From Streptomyces chryseus (GTDB lineage Bacteria; Actinomycetota; Actinomycetes; Streptomycetales; Streptomycetaceae), in NCBI RefSeq assembly GCF_014650755.1, contig NZ_BMVO01000020.1, forward strand, positions 56,706-120,705: a stretch of 64,000 nucleotides of DNA. The letters are read 5' to 3'. The translations under genes and the position numbers were made by a program. The notes under the pieces were generated by a model. The model saw only the letters and a program-made list of their open reading frames with translations, searched no databases and was not told the DNA's origin. Shown one piece after another: positions 25,904 to 33,800 of the stretch; the first letter of the stretch is position 1, and each line of letters begins with the position of its first letter.

Positions 25904-27040
25904 TCAGTCGCTGAGGCGCTCGCCGGTCGACGTGGAGAAGACGTGCGTCTCGCCCGCGCGCGGGACGACGTGCAGCTCGGTGCCCTTGTCCGGGACGGCG
26001 CGGCCGTTGACGCGGACGACGAGGTCCTGGTGCCCGCCGCCGACCTGCGCGCTGCCGTACACGTAACCGTCCGCGCCGAGCTCCTCGACGACGTTCACGG
26101 TGACGGCCAGACCGGCCGGGGCGTCGGCGGCGGTCTTGCTGAGCGACGCGGCGGCGGCGCCGTTCTGCTCGACGATGTCGAAGTGCTCGGGGCGGACGCC
26201 GACGGTGACGGTCGTGTCGCCGCGGTCGGCGGCGGCGGAGAGCGCCTCGCGCGAGACCGGGACGACGCTGTTGCCGAACTTCACGCCGCCGTCGGTGATC
26301 GGGACCTCGACGAGGTTCATGGCGGGCGAGCCGATGAAGCCGGCGACGAAGAGGTTCGCGGGGCGGTCGTACATGTTGCGCGGCGAGTCGACCTGCTGGA
26401 GCAGACCGTCCTTCAGTACGGCGACCCGGTCGCCCATCGTCATGGCCTCGACCTGGTCGTGCGTGACGTACACGGTGGTGATGCCGAGGCGGCGCTGGAG
26501 CGACGCGATCTGCGTACGGGTCGAGACGCGGAGCTTGGCGTCGAGGTTCGACAGCGGCTCGTCCATGAGGAAGACCTGCGGCTCACGCACGATGGCGCGG
26601 CCCATCGCGACACGCTGGCGCTGACCGCCGGAGAGGGCCTTGGGCTTGCGGTCCAGGTACTCGGTGAGGTCGAGGATCTTCGCGGCCTCTTCGACCTTCT
26701 TGCGGATCTCGCTCTTGTTCACGCCGGCGATCTTGAGCGCGAAGCCCATGTTGTCGGCGACGGACATGTGCGGGTAGAGCGCGTAGTTCTGGAACACCAT
26801 GGCGATGTCCCGGTCCTTCGGCGGCAGGTGCGTGACGTCGCGGTCACCGATGCGGATGGCGCCGCCGTTGACGTCCTCAAGACCCGCGAGCATGCGCAGG
26901 GAGGTCGACTTCCCACAGCCGGAGGGGCCGACGAGGACGAGGAACTCGCCGTCCTCGATGTCGATCTCGAGCTGGTCGACGGCGGGCTTGGTGGAACCCG
27001 GGTAGATCCGGGTCGCCTTGTCGAACGTGACAGTGGCCAT
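25904..27040 (-). CDS. msiK: Multiple-sugar ABC importer ATPase MsiK
   Basis: This 378-residue ATPase in Streptomyces energises several carbohydrate ABC importers (for example cellobiose, maltose and chitobiose) encoded elsewhere. The Walker A is GPSGCGKST (residues 38-46), the signature LSGGQRQ (136-142) and Walker B VFLMDEP. A C-terminal MalK-type OB domain (VTVGVRPEHFDIVE) follows. It is an orphan gene with no permease neighbours, exactly as expected for MsiK. AAGGAGA precedes the ATG at 27040. Confidence 0.95.
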   Translation of the reverse strand: MATVTFDKATRIYPGSTKPAVDQLEIDIEDGEFLVLVGPSGCGKSTSLRMLAGLEDVNGGAIRIGDRDVTHLPPKDRDIAMVFQNYALYPHMSVADNMGFALKIAGVNKSEIRKKVEEAAKILDLTEYLDRKPKALSGGQRQRVAMGRAIVREPQVFLMDEPLSNLDAKLRVSTRTQIASLQRRLGITTVYVTHDQVEAMTMGDRVAVLKDGLLQQVDSPRNMYDRPANLFVAGFIGSPAMNLVEVPITDGGVKFGNSVVPVSREALSAAADRGDTTVTVGVRPEHFDIVEQNGAAAASLSKTAADAPAGLAVTVNVVEELGADGYVYGSAQVGGGHQDLVVRVNGRAVPDKGTELHVVPRAGETHVFSTSTGERLSD

Positions 27041-27201
27041 GGTGATGTTCTCCTTCACCGGCAGGAACGTGCCGGACGATCCGAGTAAGGGAGTGGTGTA
27101 GTCCACAGGTGTGAACCTGCCGTGACGGTACCTGGCGGAAACGGTTCTGTCAGCAGTCGGGGACTGATCGAATTCCCGGCGGGCACCGGATCCGGTTTGG
27201 T

Positions 27202-27207
27202 TACACT
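27202..27207 (+). promoter_or_regulatory. tRNA-Thr -10 element
   Basis: TACACT lies 10 nt upstream of the mature tRNA 5' end, the right place for a housekeeping -10. Confidence 0.5.
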
Positions 27208-27217
27208 GCTCCGGTAC

Positions 27218-27291
27218 GCCTCCTTAGCTCAGCTGGCCAGAGCAACGCACTTGTAATGCGTAGGTCGTCGGTTCGAATCCGACAGGGGGCT
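27218..27291 (+). tRNA. tRNA-Thr (anticodon TGT)
   Basis: The 74-nt gene folds as a full cloverleaf: acceptor GCCTCCT/AGGGGGC, D-loop AGCTCAGCTGGCCAGAGC, anticodon arm with CTTGTAA and T-arm GTCGGTTCGAATCCGAC. CCA is not encoded. Its 3' 42 nt, from the anticodon loop onward, lie within the att core of the integrated element, so that half is supplied by the element and restored exactly. Confidence 0.97.
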
Positions 27292-27292
27292 C
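27250..27292 (+). other. attL: 43-bp att core at the tRNA-Thr 3' end
   Basis: Begins CTTGTAATGCGTAGG in the anticodon loop and ends at GGGGGCTC just after the tRNA. It is identical to 50528-50570. The base just before differs between the two sites (A here, C there), which sets the left limit. Confidence 0.97.
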
Positions 27293-27295
27293 GGT

Positions 27296-27332
27296 GAAAC
27301 CCCAGGTCACATAGCCCGTGACCTGGGGTTTC
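27296..27332 (+). terminator. Element-encoded terminator just after attL
   Basis: A 15-bp perfect stem (GAAACCCCAGGTCAC with its complement) with a 7-nt loop follows the tRNA by 4 nt. It replaces the tRNA's native terminator, which integration moved to 50575. Confidence 0.85.
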
Positions 27333-27382
27333 TGCTGTTCCGGGGCTGGCGTGCCGGATGGCCGGAGCGCGGCGGGAGGGCC

Positions 27383-27405
27383 TGCGTGAGCGCTGCGTGA
27401 GCGGA
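27383..27405 (+). repeat. Left arm-type direct repeats
   Basis: TGCGTGAGC occurs twice in tandem, 11 nt apart, followed by GGA. The same 23-nt pattern with two changes is found at 50390-50412 inside attR. Confidence 0.8.
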
Positions 27406-27420
27406 GCCGCTCAGGGACCC

Positions 27421-29079
27421 CTACTTCTTGGGCTTCCGGCGCTTGGCCTTCACGGCCTCCTTGGCCTGGGCTTTCGCCTTGTTGCTCGGCTTGCCGCCCC
27501 TGGCCCTGCCGGCGCTCTTGGCCGCAGCCTTCTTGGCCTTCTCCTTCTTCGCGGCCTTGAGTGCCGCCTTCTCGGCCTCGGCCTTGCGCTGGAGGGGGAC
27601 GAGCTTCGCGGTGGCCTCGGCGGCGCTCCTGCCGACGTGGGGCAGGACGCTCTGGTAGATGTCCCGTGTGATCCGGGTGTCGCTGTGGCCGAGGGTGTCC
27701 GACACGATCTTGATGTCGATGCCGGCGGCGAGCATGAGCGTCGCCGCGCCGTGGCGGAGGTCGTGCAGTCGGATCGGCGGGAGGCCGGAAGCGGCGACGC
27801 GGCGTTCGAAGAGGTCGGTGACCTTGCCCGGGTGGAGCCAGGAGCCGTCTTCCTGGGTGAAGACGTGGCCGGTCTCGACCCAAGCTGTGCCCCACTTCTC
27901 GCGGTCTTGGCCCTGCCGTTCGCGGTAGCGCTTCAGGACGTCGATGGTGTCGTCGTCGAGTGCGACCACGCGGTAGCCGCTGTCAGTCTTGGGATCAGAC
28001 GCCTCGATATCCCAGCCGTCCTGCACGAGTTGGGAGGAGACGGTGAGGGAGTGGGTGTCGAGGTTCGTCTCCGACCAGGGCTGCCCGCACGCCTCGCCAC
28101 GGCGCAGGCCGCGGAAGGCGATGAGGTGCCACATCGCGTACAGCCGGTCCTCGGCGACGAAGTCGAGGAAGGCGCCGGTCTGCTGGGGTGTCCAGACCAT
28201 GACGGGCGACGGCTTCTCGCCCGTCTGCTCCCACTTGGTGACTCGTTCGTCGGTCCACACGAGCGCCTTCGGCTTGCGTACGGGGTCAATCTCGACGTGG
28301 GCTGCGGGATTGAAGGTGATGATCTGCTGACCGATCGCGTCATTCAGGGCGGCCCGGAGCGTCGCCTTGACGTGCTGGCGCGTGGCGGGTCCGGTGATGC
28401 GGCGGAAGGGCGGCATCTCGTCGATGGCGGCCTTCATCGCCTTGCGTCGGGCTCGGTTCTCCACGCCCTTCCACGGCACGGTCGCCAGCTCGTCGATCGC
28501 GGCTCGGCGCTGGGCGTTGTCCTCCAGGACCTGGGCGTTGGCGTCGCGGATGTCGGTGAACATCTCGCTGAGGTGGCTGACGCGCAGTCGGTCCAGACGC
28601 CGGTTCCCGATGCGCGGCTTCAGGTGCATGCGGATATCGGTCTCGTAGCGGTTGAGGCCGGACGTGCGTATGCGCTTGCCGGCCAGCCAACGGTCGAGCC
28701 ATTCGGCGACGGTCAGGCTGCCGATGAGGTCCTGGCCGGCGTTGAGCCGCCGCCTCGTTTCCTCGACCTCGGGCAGAGGTGACCGTTCGCGGCTGACCTC
28801 GGCCAGCATCTCGGCGATGAGGTCGGTGCCCTCGGGGTCGTCCGACTCGGCCAGCCCCAGGAGGGCGCGTACGTGGTCGAGGTCGGCCTGGGCCGCCTTG
28901 AGGCTGCCGTACCCGCCACGGGCGAAGGAGCGTCGGCCGCCGTCCTCGCGGGATGGCAGCTCCTGGCGTATGGAGTAGGTGCAGTGGTTCCTGCTGTTGC
29001 GCTTGGGGCAGGAGGTGCCGAGTTCCTTGCCGGTCTTGGGGTCGCGGCAGGAGTAGCGGCGGTAGGTGGAGCCCTTCAA
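27421..29079 (-). CDS. int: Tyrosine-recombinase integrase
   Basis: The 552-residue integrase has a putative zinc-like N-terminal segment (YSCRDPKTGKELGTSCPKRN). A SAM-like core-binding domain (about 120-260) and a catalytic domain with Arg326 (GLRRGEA), H439xxR442 (HDLRHGAA), His465 (LGHSDTRITRDIY) and nucleophile Tyr475 follow. A long Lys/Ala tail (60 residues) closes the protein. The TTG start at 29079 overlaps the stop of the upstream xre gene (TTGA) and has GAGGAGA 7 nt before it, so the two are translationally coupled. Lying next to attL, it catalyses integration at tRNA-Thr. Confidence 0.96.
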   Translation of the reverse strand: MKGSTYRRYSCRDPKTGKELGTSCPKRNSRNHCTYSIRQELPSREDGGRRSFARGGYGSLKAAQADLDHVRALLGLAESDDPEGTDLIAEMLAEVSRERSPLPEVEETRRRLNAGQDLIGSLTVAEWLDRWLAGKRIRTSGLNRYETDIRMHLKPRIGNRRLDRLRVSHLSEMFTDIRDANAQVLEDNAQRRAAIDELATVPWKGVENRARRKAMKAAIDEMPPFRRITGPATRQHVKATLRAALNDAIGQQIITFNPAAHVEIDPVRKPKALVWTDERVTKWEQTGEKPSPVMVWTPQQTGAFLDFVAEDRLYAMWHLIAFRGLRRGEACGQPWSETNLDTHSLTVSSQLVQDGWDIEASDPKTDSGYRVVALDDDTIDVLKRYRERQGQDREKWGTAWVETGHVFTQEDGSWLHPGKVTDLFERRVAASGLPPIRLHDLRHGAATLMLAAGIDIKIVSDTLGHSDTRITRDIYQSVLPHVGRSAAEATAKLVPLQRKAEAEKAALKAAKKEKAKKAAAKSAGRARGGKPSNKAKAQAKEAVKAKRRKPKK

Positions 29080-29777
29080 AGATCGTTCTCCTCGGTGGTA
29101 TCGGGTTCGGTCCCGGATGAGTCGATTGCGGTGGCCACGTCGGGCCACAGGAACGGGGGCGTGACGCCCTCTTCCTTGATGAAGGCGCGGATTCTGCGCA
29201 GGCGGCTTGCGGCGTCGTCGGCGGTCTCTGCGGCACGCGCCTGAGAGCGGAGGGCCTCGGCCTTCCGGTCGGCGTTCGGGGCGGTCTCGGCGTGGTAGCG
29301 GGAGTACTCCTCGTCGCGTCGCGCGCTTCGCAGTCGCTCCTGGGCAGCGTGGTGGGCCCGGAAGTAACGGAGCATGTCGTCGTCCGCGCCGAGTTCGGTC
29401 TCCTCCCCGGTGAACCAGCGCAGGGCGTTCAGGGGGGAGGTGGAGTCCTGGAGCGGGAGCCGCTGCACGACGTCGACGTAGCCGACGGGATAGATGAGGC
29501 AGATAGGAGGGGTGTTCAGCGCCTGGGCCAGGACCATGACGTCGACCAGGGGCAGGTTGGAGCGGCGCCTGGACTCCATGTTGGCGATGACGTTGCGGGG
29601 GATCGGGTGGCCCATCTCCTCGCACTTGTCGGCCAAGTCCTGCGCGCTCCAACCCAGTTCCCTCCGTCGTCTGCGGACCTCGGCAGCCACGGTGGCCATG
29701 ACCTGGTCCACCCACTCAAGGACGTCGTCCTCGTCGTCGGCCTTCTTTGATCCATGGTCGCTGCGGCGTTGTGTCAT
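29076..29777 (-). CDS. XRE-family regulator co-transcribed with the integrase
   Basis: The 233-residue protein has an HTH at residues about 30-90 (VRRRRRELGWSAQDLADKCEEMGHPIPRNVIANMESRR). A middle region (LNALRWFTGEETELGADDD) and a Glu/Arg-rich helix follow. It probably represses or times int and xis expression. TAATGT ends 6 nt before the ATG with TTGGAA 16 nt further up, so the mRNA is probably leaderless. TTAGC repeats between the two genes may be its operator. Confidence 0.88.
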   Translation of the reverse strand: MTQRRSDHGSKKADDEDDVLEWVDQVMATVAAEVRRRRRELGWSAQDLADKCEEMGHPIPRNVIANMESRRRSNLPLVDVMVLAQALNTPPICLIYPVGYVDVVQRLPLQDSTSPLNALRWFTGEETELGADDDMLRYFRAHHAAQERLRSARRDEEYSRYHAETAPNADRKAEALRSQARAAETADDAASRLRRIRAFIKEEGVTPPFLWPDVATAIDSSGTEPDTTEENDL

Positions 29778-29783
29778 GGAGAC

Positions 29784-29811
29784 ACATTAGCTTGCTTAGC
29801 GTTGATTCCAA
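29784..29811 (-). promoter_or_regulatory. Promoter of xre-int with TTAGC repeats
   Basis: On the minus strand this reads TTGGAA, 16 nt, TAATGT, 6 nt, ATG. The spacer contains GCTAAGC and AGCTAA, which are repeated half-sites suggestive of an operator. Confidence 0.5.
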
Positions 29812-29871
29812 GACCTGGAGACGGGCGCGGTAGCCGCGTTCGCCGTGGGCTCAGTGATGGATGGAGTGCGT

Positions 29872-30102
29872 ATGCCTGAGAGCGAACAGGCTGACCGAGT
29901 AAAGGGGATGAGTCGTGGGGAGCTTCTGGAGCTTCCTGCGGCCGTTGACCTGGAGACAGGCAACCGGGCGCTGGGGCTTGGGCGGAGCAAGGGGTATGAG
30001 CTCGCCAAGCGCGGCCAGTACCCCTGCAAGGTGCTCAGGCTCGGGAACGCCTACCGGGTGGTGACCGCAGACCTGTTGGCCCTGCTGGGGCTGGCGGCGT
30101 GA
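29872..30102 (+). CDS. xis: Excisionase-like helix-turn-helix protein
   Basis: A 76-residue protein with a winged-helix DNA-binding signature (LELPAAVDLETGNRALGLGRSKGYELAKRGQYPCKVLRLGNAYRVVTADLLALLG), as in Xis/MerR-like excisionases of actinomycete elements. It lies head-to-head with xre-int. The ATG at 29872 has GGAG 6 nt upstream. It probably directs excision with the integrase. Confidence 0.8.
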   Translation: MPESEQADRVKGMSRGELLELPAAVDLETGNRALGLGRSKGYELAKRGQYPCKVLRLGNAYRVVTADLLALLGLAA

Positions 30103-30128
30103 AGCGCCTGCCGCATAGCAGGCGCTTC
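30101..30128 (+). terminator. Hairpin after the excisionase-like gene
   Basis: An 11-bp perfect stem (GAAGCGCCTGC with its complement) with a 6-nt loop overlaps the last bases of the stop codon. Confidence 0.8.
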
Positions 30129-30336
30129 TGCGCTGAGCTGACACAGAAACGCGGGACTGTGGTGCGGCGTGGACGTACTGTCCGTGGTCGCTCGCGGTGC
30201 CGACAAGCCCGCGAGAAGGGGGGAGAGCCTCCGGCGGTGCAACGCCGGAGGCCCCAGGACTCCCGACCAATCCCATGAGAACCGACCCGGCGGCAGGGGC
30301 GTGCGAGCCCGACACCGCCAGACGAGGAGCCGCCAG

Positions 30337-31641
30337 GTGCAACCCGAGAACCCTGAGCCCCATTCCGCCCCCGCACGAGCGGCGTGGCCCACCACAGCCA
30401 TCCCCGGCCGGCCCGGCGCCCACCTGCGTCCCACGCAGGCCGACAGCGCCACGACGGACCCGAGCGACGGTACAGCCGACGGCAGCGCCAGCGAGGCGGA
30501 CCTGGCGAGCGGACTGGAGTCCATACCGGACGCGGAACCGACATCCGGCTCGAAACTGCTGGACGAACTGCGCTCCCAGATAGCTCAGTTCGTGATCCCA
30601 CCCTCATCCGAGGCGCTGGACGCGATCACCCTGTGGGTGGTGGCAACGCATCTCCAGCCCGCGTGGCAGCACGCCCCACGGCTGGCGGTGGTGGGGCCGG
30701 CGAAGCGCTGCGGCAAGTCGCGGCTGCTGGACGTGCTGACCGAGACGGTCTACGAGCCGATGCTCACCATCAACACCACACCAGCGGCCATCTTCCGCTC
30801 GATCAACGAGGAGGAACCGCCGACGCTGCTGGTGGACGAGGCCGACACCATCTTCGGCCCCAAGGTCGCGGAAAAGAACGAGGAGACGCGCGGCCTTCTC
30901 AACGCCGGCCATCAGCGTGGCCGGTACGTCACCCGGGTCGTAGGCAACGACCACACCCCGCACAAGTTCGCCACCTTCGCCATGGCGGCTATCGCGGGCA
31001 TCGGGGACCTCCCGGACACTGTCATGGACCGGTCGGTCGTCATCCGCATGCGCCGGAGGGCTGAGGGCGAGAAGGTCAAACCCTTCCGCTCGCGGCGCGA
31101 TATCCCGGCCCTGCGCGAGCTGCGCGACCGTATCCACACCTGGGCCCGCCCGCTGCTGGAGGATGCCGCGAACCTGGAGCCGGGCATGCCGGTCGAGGAC
31201 CGTGCTGCCGACACGTGGGAGCCTCTGATGACCGTCGCCGATCTGGCGGGCGGTCGCTGGCCCCGGCTCGCGCGGATGGCGTGCGCGCGGATGGTCGCCG
31301 CCGAAGTGGCGGCCGAGGAGGACCACCCCAGTGGGGCGCGCATCCTCGCCGATATCCGGCGGGTCTTCTTCGCCCAGCGGGAGGCGGACAGCCTCTCTAC
31401 CGAGGATCTGCTGCACTACCTGAACGCGGATGCCGAAGCCCCGTGGGGCGAGCGTGGGCGCTACGGCCTGACTTCCCGGGAACTCAGCGGGATGTTGCGC
31501 GACTACGACATCCGGCCAGGCAACGTGCGCATGGCCGACCGGTCGCAGCGCAAGGGCTATACGCGCAACAAGTTCCTCGACGCCTGGCGGCGGTACTGCC
31601 CCACCGTCCACCCGGTCGACGCCCCTCGCGTCGAAGGCTGA
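30337..31641 (+). CDS. DUF3631 P-loop ATPase, possible replication protein
   Basis: The 434-residue protein has a disordered N-terminus of about 70 residues and a P-loop NTPase core (Walker A GPAKRCGKS at 120-128, Walker B TLLVDEAD at 163-170). A DUF3631 C-terminal domain (RRRAEGEKVKPFRSRRDIPALRELRDRI, ... ELSGMLRDYDIRPGNVRM) follows. DUF3631 proteins are common on actinobacterial plasmids and integrative elements next to replication or transfer genes and resemble primase/helicase partners. The GTG at 30337 is chosen because AGGAG lies 8 nt upstream. Upstream codons in this frame show no coding bias. Confidence 0.82.
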   Translation: MQPENPEPHSAPARAAWPTTAIPGRPGAHLRPTQADSATTDPSDGTADGSASEADLASGLESIPDAEPTSGSKLLDELRSQIAQFVIPPSSEALDAITLWVVATHLQPAWQHAPRLAVVGPAKRCGKSRLLDVLTETVYEPMLTINTTPAAIFRSINEEEPPTLLVDEADTIFGPKVAEKNEETRGLLNAGHQRGRYVTRVVGNDHTPHKFATFAMAAIAGIGDLPDTVMDRSVVIRMRRRAEGEKVKPFRSRRDIPALRELRDRIHTWARPLLEDAANLEPGMPVEDRAADTWEPLMTVADLAGGRWPRLARMACARMVAAEVAAEEDHPSGARILADIRRVFFAQREADSLSTEDLLHYLNADAEAPWGERGRYGLTSRELSGMLRDYDIRPGNVRMADRSQRKGYTRNKFLDAWRRYCPTVHPVDAPRVEG

Positions 31642-32061
31642 ACCCCACCCTCCCTGGTTGCCGTACTTGCCGTCCCTGCCGTGATCTCGCAGGTCAGAGC
31701 ACACACCGGCAAGACGGCAGCCGAGGGCAAGACGGCAACGCACGCGTCTCCGCGCGTGTAGCCAGCCAAAAGACAGAGTCCAAATCCGTCTTGCCCCGTC
31801 CCAGGCGTCCCCGCCGTATCGCCGCAGGTCACAGTCCTGCTTGCCGGGACGACTGCCGCGAAGCAGCCGTCCCGGCAGGAGGCCGAGCCCGTGCAGAGCC
31901 CGGGCCGGAAGCTGCCACCTTCTTGTCCCGACTCGGGACAAGAAGGTGACGCTGTCCGCCGAAACGGCGCGTCCGGAGCGCTGCCGTCCCGCGCTGACCT
32001 GCACGTGCAACGGCCGAGACGGCAAAGACGCCCCACACCACTACCCCCAGGAGCTTCCCGC
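31642..32061. other. Repeat-rich non-coding region, candidate origin
   Basis: This 420-nt gap contains three tandem TTGCCGT-type 9-mers (from about 31657), two GGCAAGACGGCA repeats in the opposite orientation (31708-31719 and 31726-31737) and a partly duplicated CGCAGGTCA module. A 15-bp hairpin with one mismatch (31842-31877) and a 33-nt near-perfect palindrome (31916-31948) follow. Iteron-like repeats plus palindromes next to a DUF3631 gene suggest an origin of replication or of transfer. Confidence 0.5.
31916..31948. repeat. 33-nt perfect palindrome (16 + 1 + 16)
   Basis: The left arm CACCTTCTTGTCCCGA pairs exactly with the right arm TCGGGACAAGAAGGTG around one central C. With no loop it is less likely to be a terminator than a protein-binding site or cruciform. 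Confidence 0.9.
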
Positions 32062-32916
32062 TTGACCGCCCTGCACCTCACCACGCCATCACCACAGTCA
32101 GGAGACGACGTCCGCAGCGAACGGCAACCCAAGAAGCGTGCTGACGCCGAACAGCTTGCGCTCGGCGCGGCCGGCATTGTCATCGTCGCCCTGACAGCCG
32201 GAGCGTTCTGGCTCTCCTACGCGCACCTCGCCGACGTCGCCGGCCAGCACGGGCTCGGCGCATCCCCCACCCGCCGGTGGGCCTGGCCCGCCACCCTGGA
32301 CGCGTTCATCATCGCGGGCGAACTGCTCATGCTGCGCGCAGCACTGCGCCGCACAACCGACCCCTGGGCGATTGCCGTGACCGCTGCCGGATCAGTCAGC
32401 TCCATCGCGTTGAACGTCGCCGGGGTCAGTGGTACCGGACACGCGGGCGCCGTACCGTTCCTCGACTATGTGGTCGCAGCCGTTCCTCCGGCCGCCGCGA
32501 TGGTCGCCTTCGGCGTCCTGATGCGACAGATCCACCAACTCGTCGCACCGCCGGACGACGTTCCGAACTCCGGTTCCGTACAGGCGCAGGAACGGTCGGT
32601 CGGTGACTTCAGCCACAGCCACCGGCCGGATTCAGCTCCCGATGGTGCGCAAGCCCCGAGTAACGAGCGGACGGAACCTGCGTCCCAGACATCGGAGAGC
32701 AAACCGAGCGGTGGCCGACCGCCGAAGGCGACCATCGCGGAGCTAACGGATATCGGCCGGGCCACCGGTCATCAGCACGGCAAACTCACGCGCGGCCTGC
32801 TCCGAGCGGCTGTGAAGGACCGAGACCTGACGATCGGCAGTGAGCGGCAGACCGAGGTGATGGAGCTACTTCGGCCGGAACTCGAAGCCGCCGGTATCGA
32901 GGTATCCAGGCGCTGA
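32062..32916 (+). CDS. DUF2637 membrane protein of mobile elements
   Basis: The 284-residue protein has four hydrophobic segments (LGAAGIVIVALTAGAFWLSY, WPATLDAFIIAGELLMLRAAL, AIAVTAAGSVSSIALNVAGV and LDYVVAAVPPAAAMVAFGVLM), matching DUF2637, a family common on actinobacterial plasmids and AICEs. The cytosolic C-terminal half is variable and has a HTH-like end (GRPPKATIAELTDIGRATGHQHGKLTRGLLRAAVKDR). It may act in spread or plasmid transfer as SpdB-like proteins do. The TTG at 32062 has AGGAG 9 nt upstream. Confidence 0.78.
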   Translation: MTALHLTTPSPQSGDDVRSERQPKKRADAEQLALGAAGIVIVALTAGAFWLSYAHLADVAGQHGLGASPTRRWAWPATLDAFIIAGELLMLRAALRRTTDPWAIAVTAAGSVSSIALNVAGVSGTGHAGAVPFLDYVVAAVPPAAAMVAFGVLMRQIHQLVAPPDDVPNSGSVQAQERSVGDFSHSHRPDSAPDGAQAPSNERTEPASQTSESKPSGGRPPKATIAELTDIGRATGHQHGKLTRGLLRAAVKDRDLTIGSERQTEVMELLRPELEAAGIEVSRR

Positions 32917-32929
32917 CGCCGGGCCTGCT

Positions 32930-32958
32930 CGGGTGACCGGAACCCTTTCGGTCACCCG
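32930..32958. other. 10-bp hairpin upstream of mobC, candidate oriT
   Basis: CGGGTGACCG and CGGTCACCCG pair around 9 nt, 108 nt upstream of the mobC start. Position before mobC-relaxase is where oriT is usually found. A terminator for the DUF2637 gene is equally possible. Confidence 0.4.
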
Positions 32959-33065
32959 GGCGTCGGCCAACCGGCCCGCAGATTTCCACACCTGTGGACA
33001 GCGCGATGGCCGCGCCGCGCAGACATCTTCGCCCCGCTCGCTCAGCCGCACTTGGAGCATCTTCC

Positions 33066-33800
33066 TTGACGCACAACCAGCACCTGCCCGACGACACCCA
33101 CGCTGAGCCGTCTGCGTCGCCGCAGTCCCCTACGCTGCTGGCACGTCTGCGGCGGGCGTTCGGACGGACGGCTCCTGGCGGAGCCAGTAGTACCCCGAGT
33201 CTGACTCTTGGCCGGTCTTCGGGGGTCTCCGCCCCGGGGGTGGCGGAGAAGGCCCAGCGCCAGGGGGCGCCGGACCCGGTGGCCGTGGCCGAGGAGGGCC
33301 CCACCCCGGACACGCTTCACGCCGCCCAGCGAGCGATCCTTCGCCCGACGCCTACTGGCGTCTCCGCCGCCGGCGAACCCTCTGTGCAGAGCGTGCAGCC
33401 AACGATCCGCCGGTTCAACGGCGACAAGCGCATCGAGCGCGTCGGGCCCTTGCGCTTCATCGACGACGAGCGCACCCGCCTGCGCGAGGCCGCAGCCGAG
33501 CACGGCTACAAGGGCGAATCGGGCTTCGCCGCGGACATAGTCCTCGCCTTCATCGACGGCCGCTTCACCGCGAACCTTCGCCTGTCCGAGGACCGCCGCC
33601 GCACCCACATGTTCCGCGCCCAGGTCCTCCGCGCCCTCAACCGCATCGGTAGCAACATCAACCAGATCGCCCGCGCGCTCAACAGCGACCTCACCCCGCC
33701 TGACATCCGCCAGCGCCTCGACGAACTCCACCACCTGCTCACCCTGATCGCCGAGGCCCTGCGTCAGCCCACCGACCCGAGGGAGGAATCGTCAGCGTGA
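33066..33800 (+). CDS. mobC: MobC-family relaxosome accessory protein
   Basis: The 244-residue protein has a disordered N-terminal half. The C-terminal MobC region reads RVGPLRFIDDERTRLREAAAEHGYKGESGFAADIVLAFI ... RTHMFRAQVLRALNRIGSNINQIARALN, whose last part is the MobC hallmark. MobC helps the relaxase open oriT. The TTG at 33066 has GGAG 8 nt upstream. It overlaps the relaxase by 4 nt (GTGA). Confidence 0.85.
   Translation: MTHNQHLPDDTHAEPSASPQSPTLLARLRRAFGRTAPGGASSTPSLTLGRSSGVSAPGVAEKAQRQGAPDPVAVAEEGPTPDTLHAAQRAILRPTPTGVSAAGEPSVQSVQPTIRRFNGDKRIERVGPLRFIDDERTRLREAAAEHGYKGESGFAADIVLAFIDGRFTANLRLSEDRRRTHMFRAQVLRALNRIGSNINQIARALNSDLTPPDIRQRLDELHHLLTLIAEALRQPTDPREESSA

Noticed and set aside
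31916..31948. A rho-independent terminator
   Set aside because: The palindrome has a single central base and so cannot form a normal hairpin loop, and no gene ends close upstream of it.
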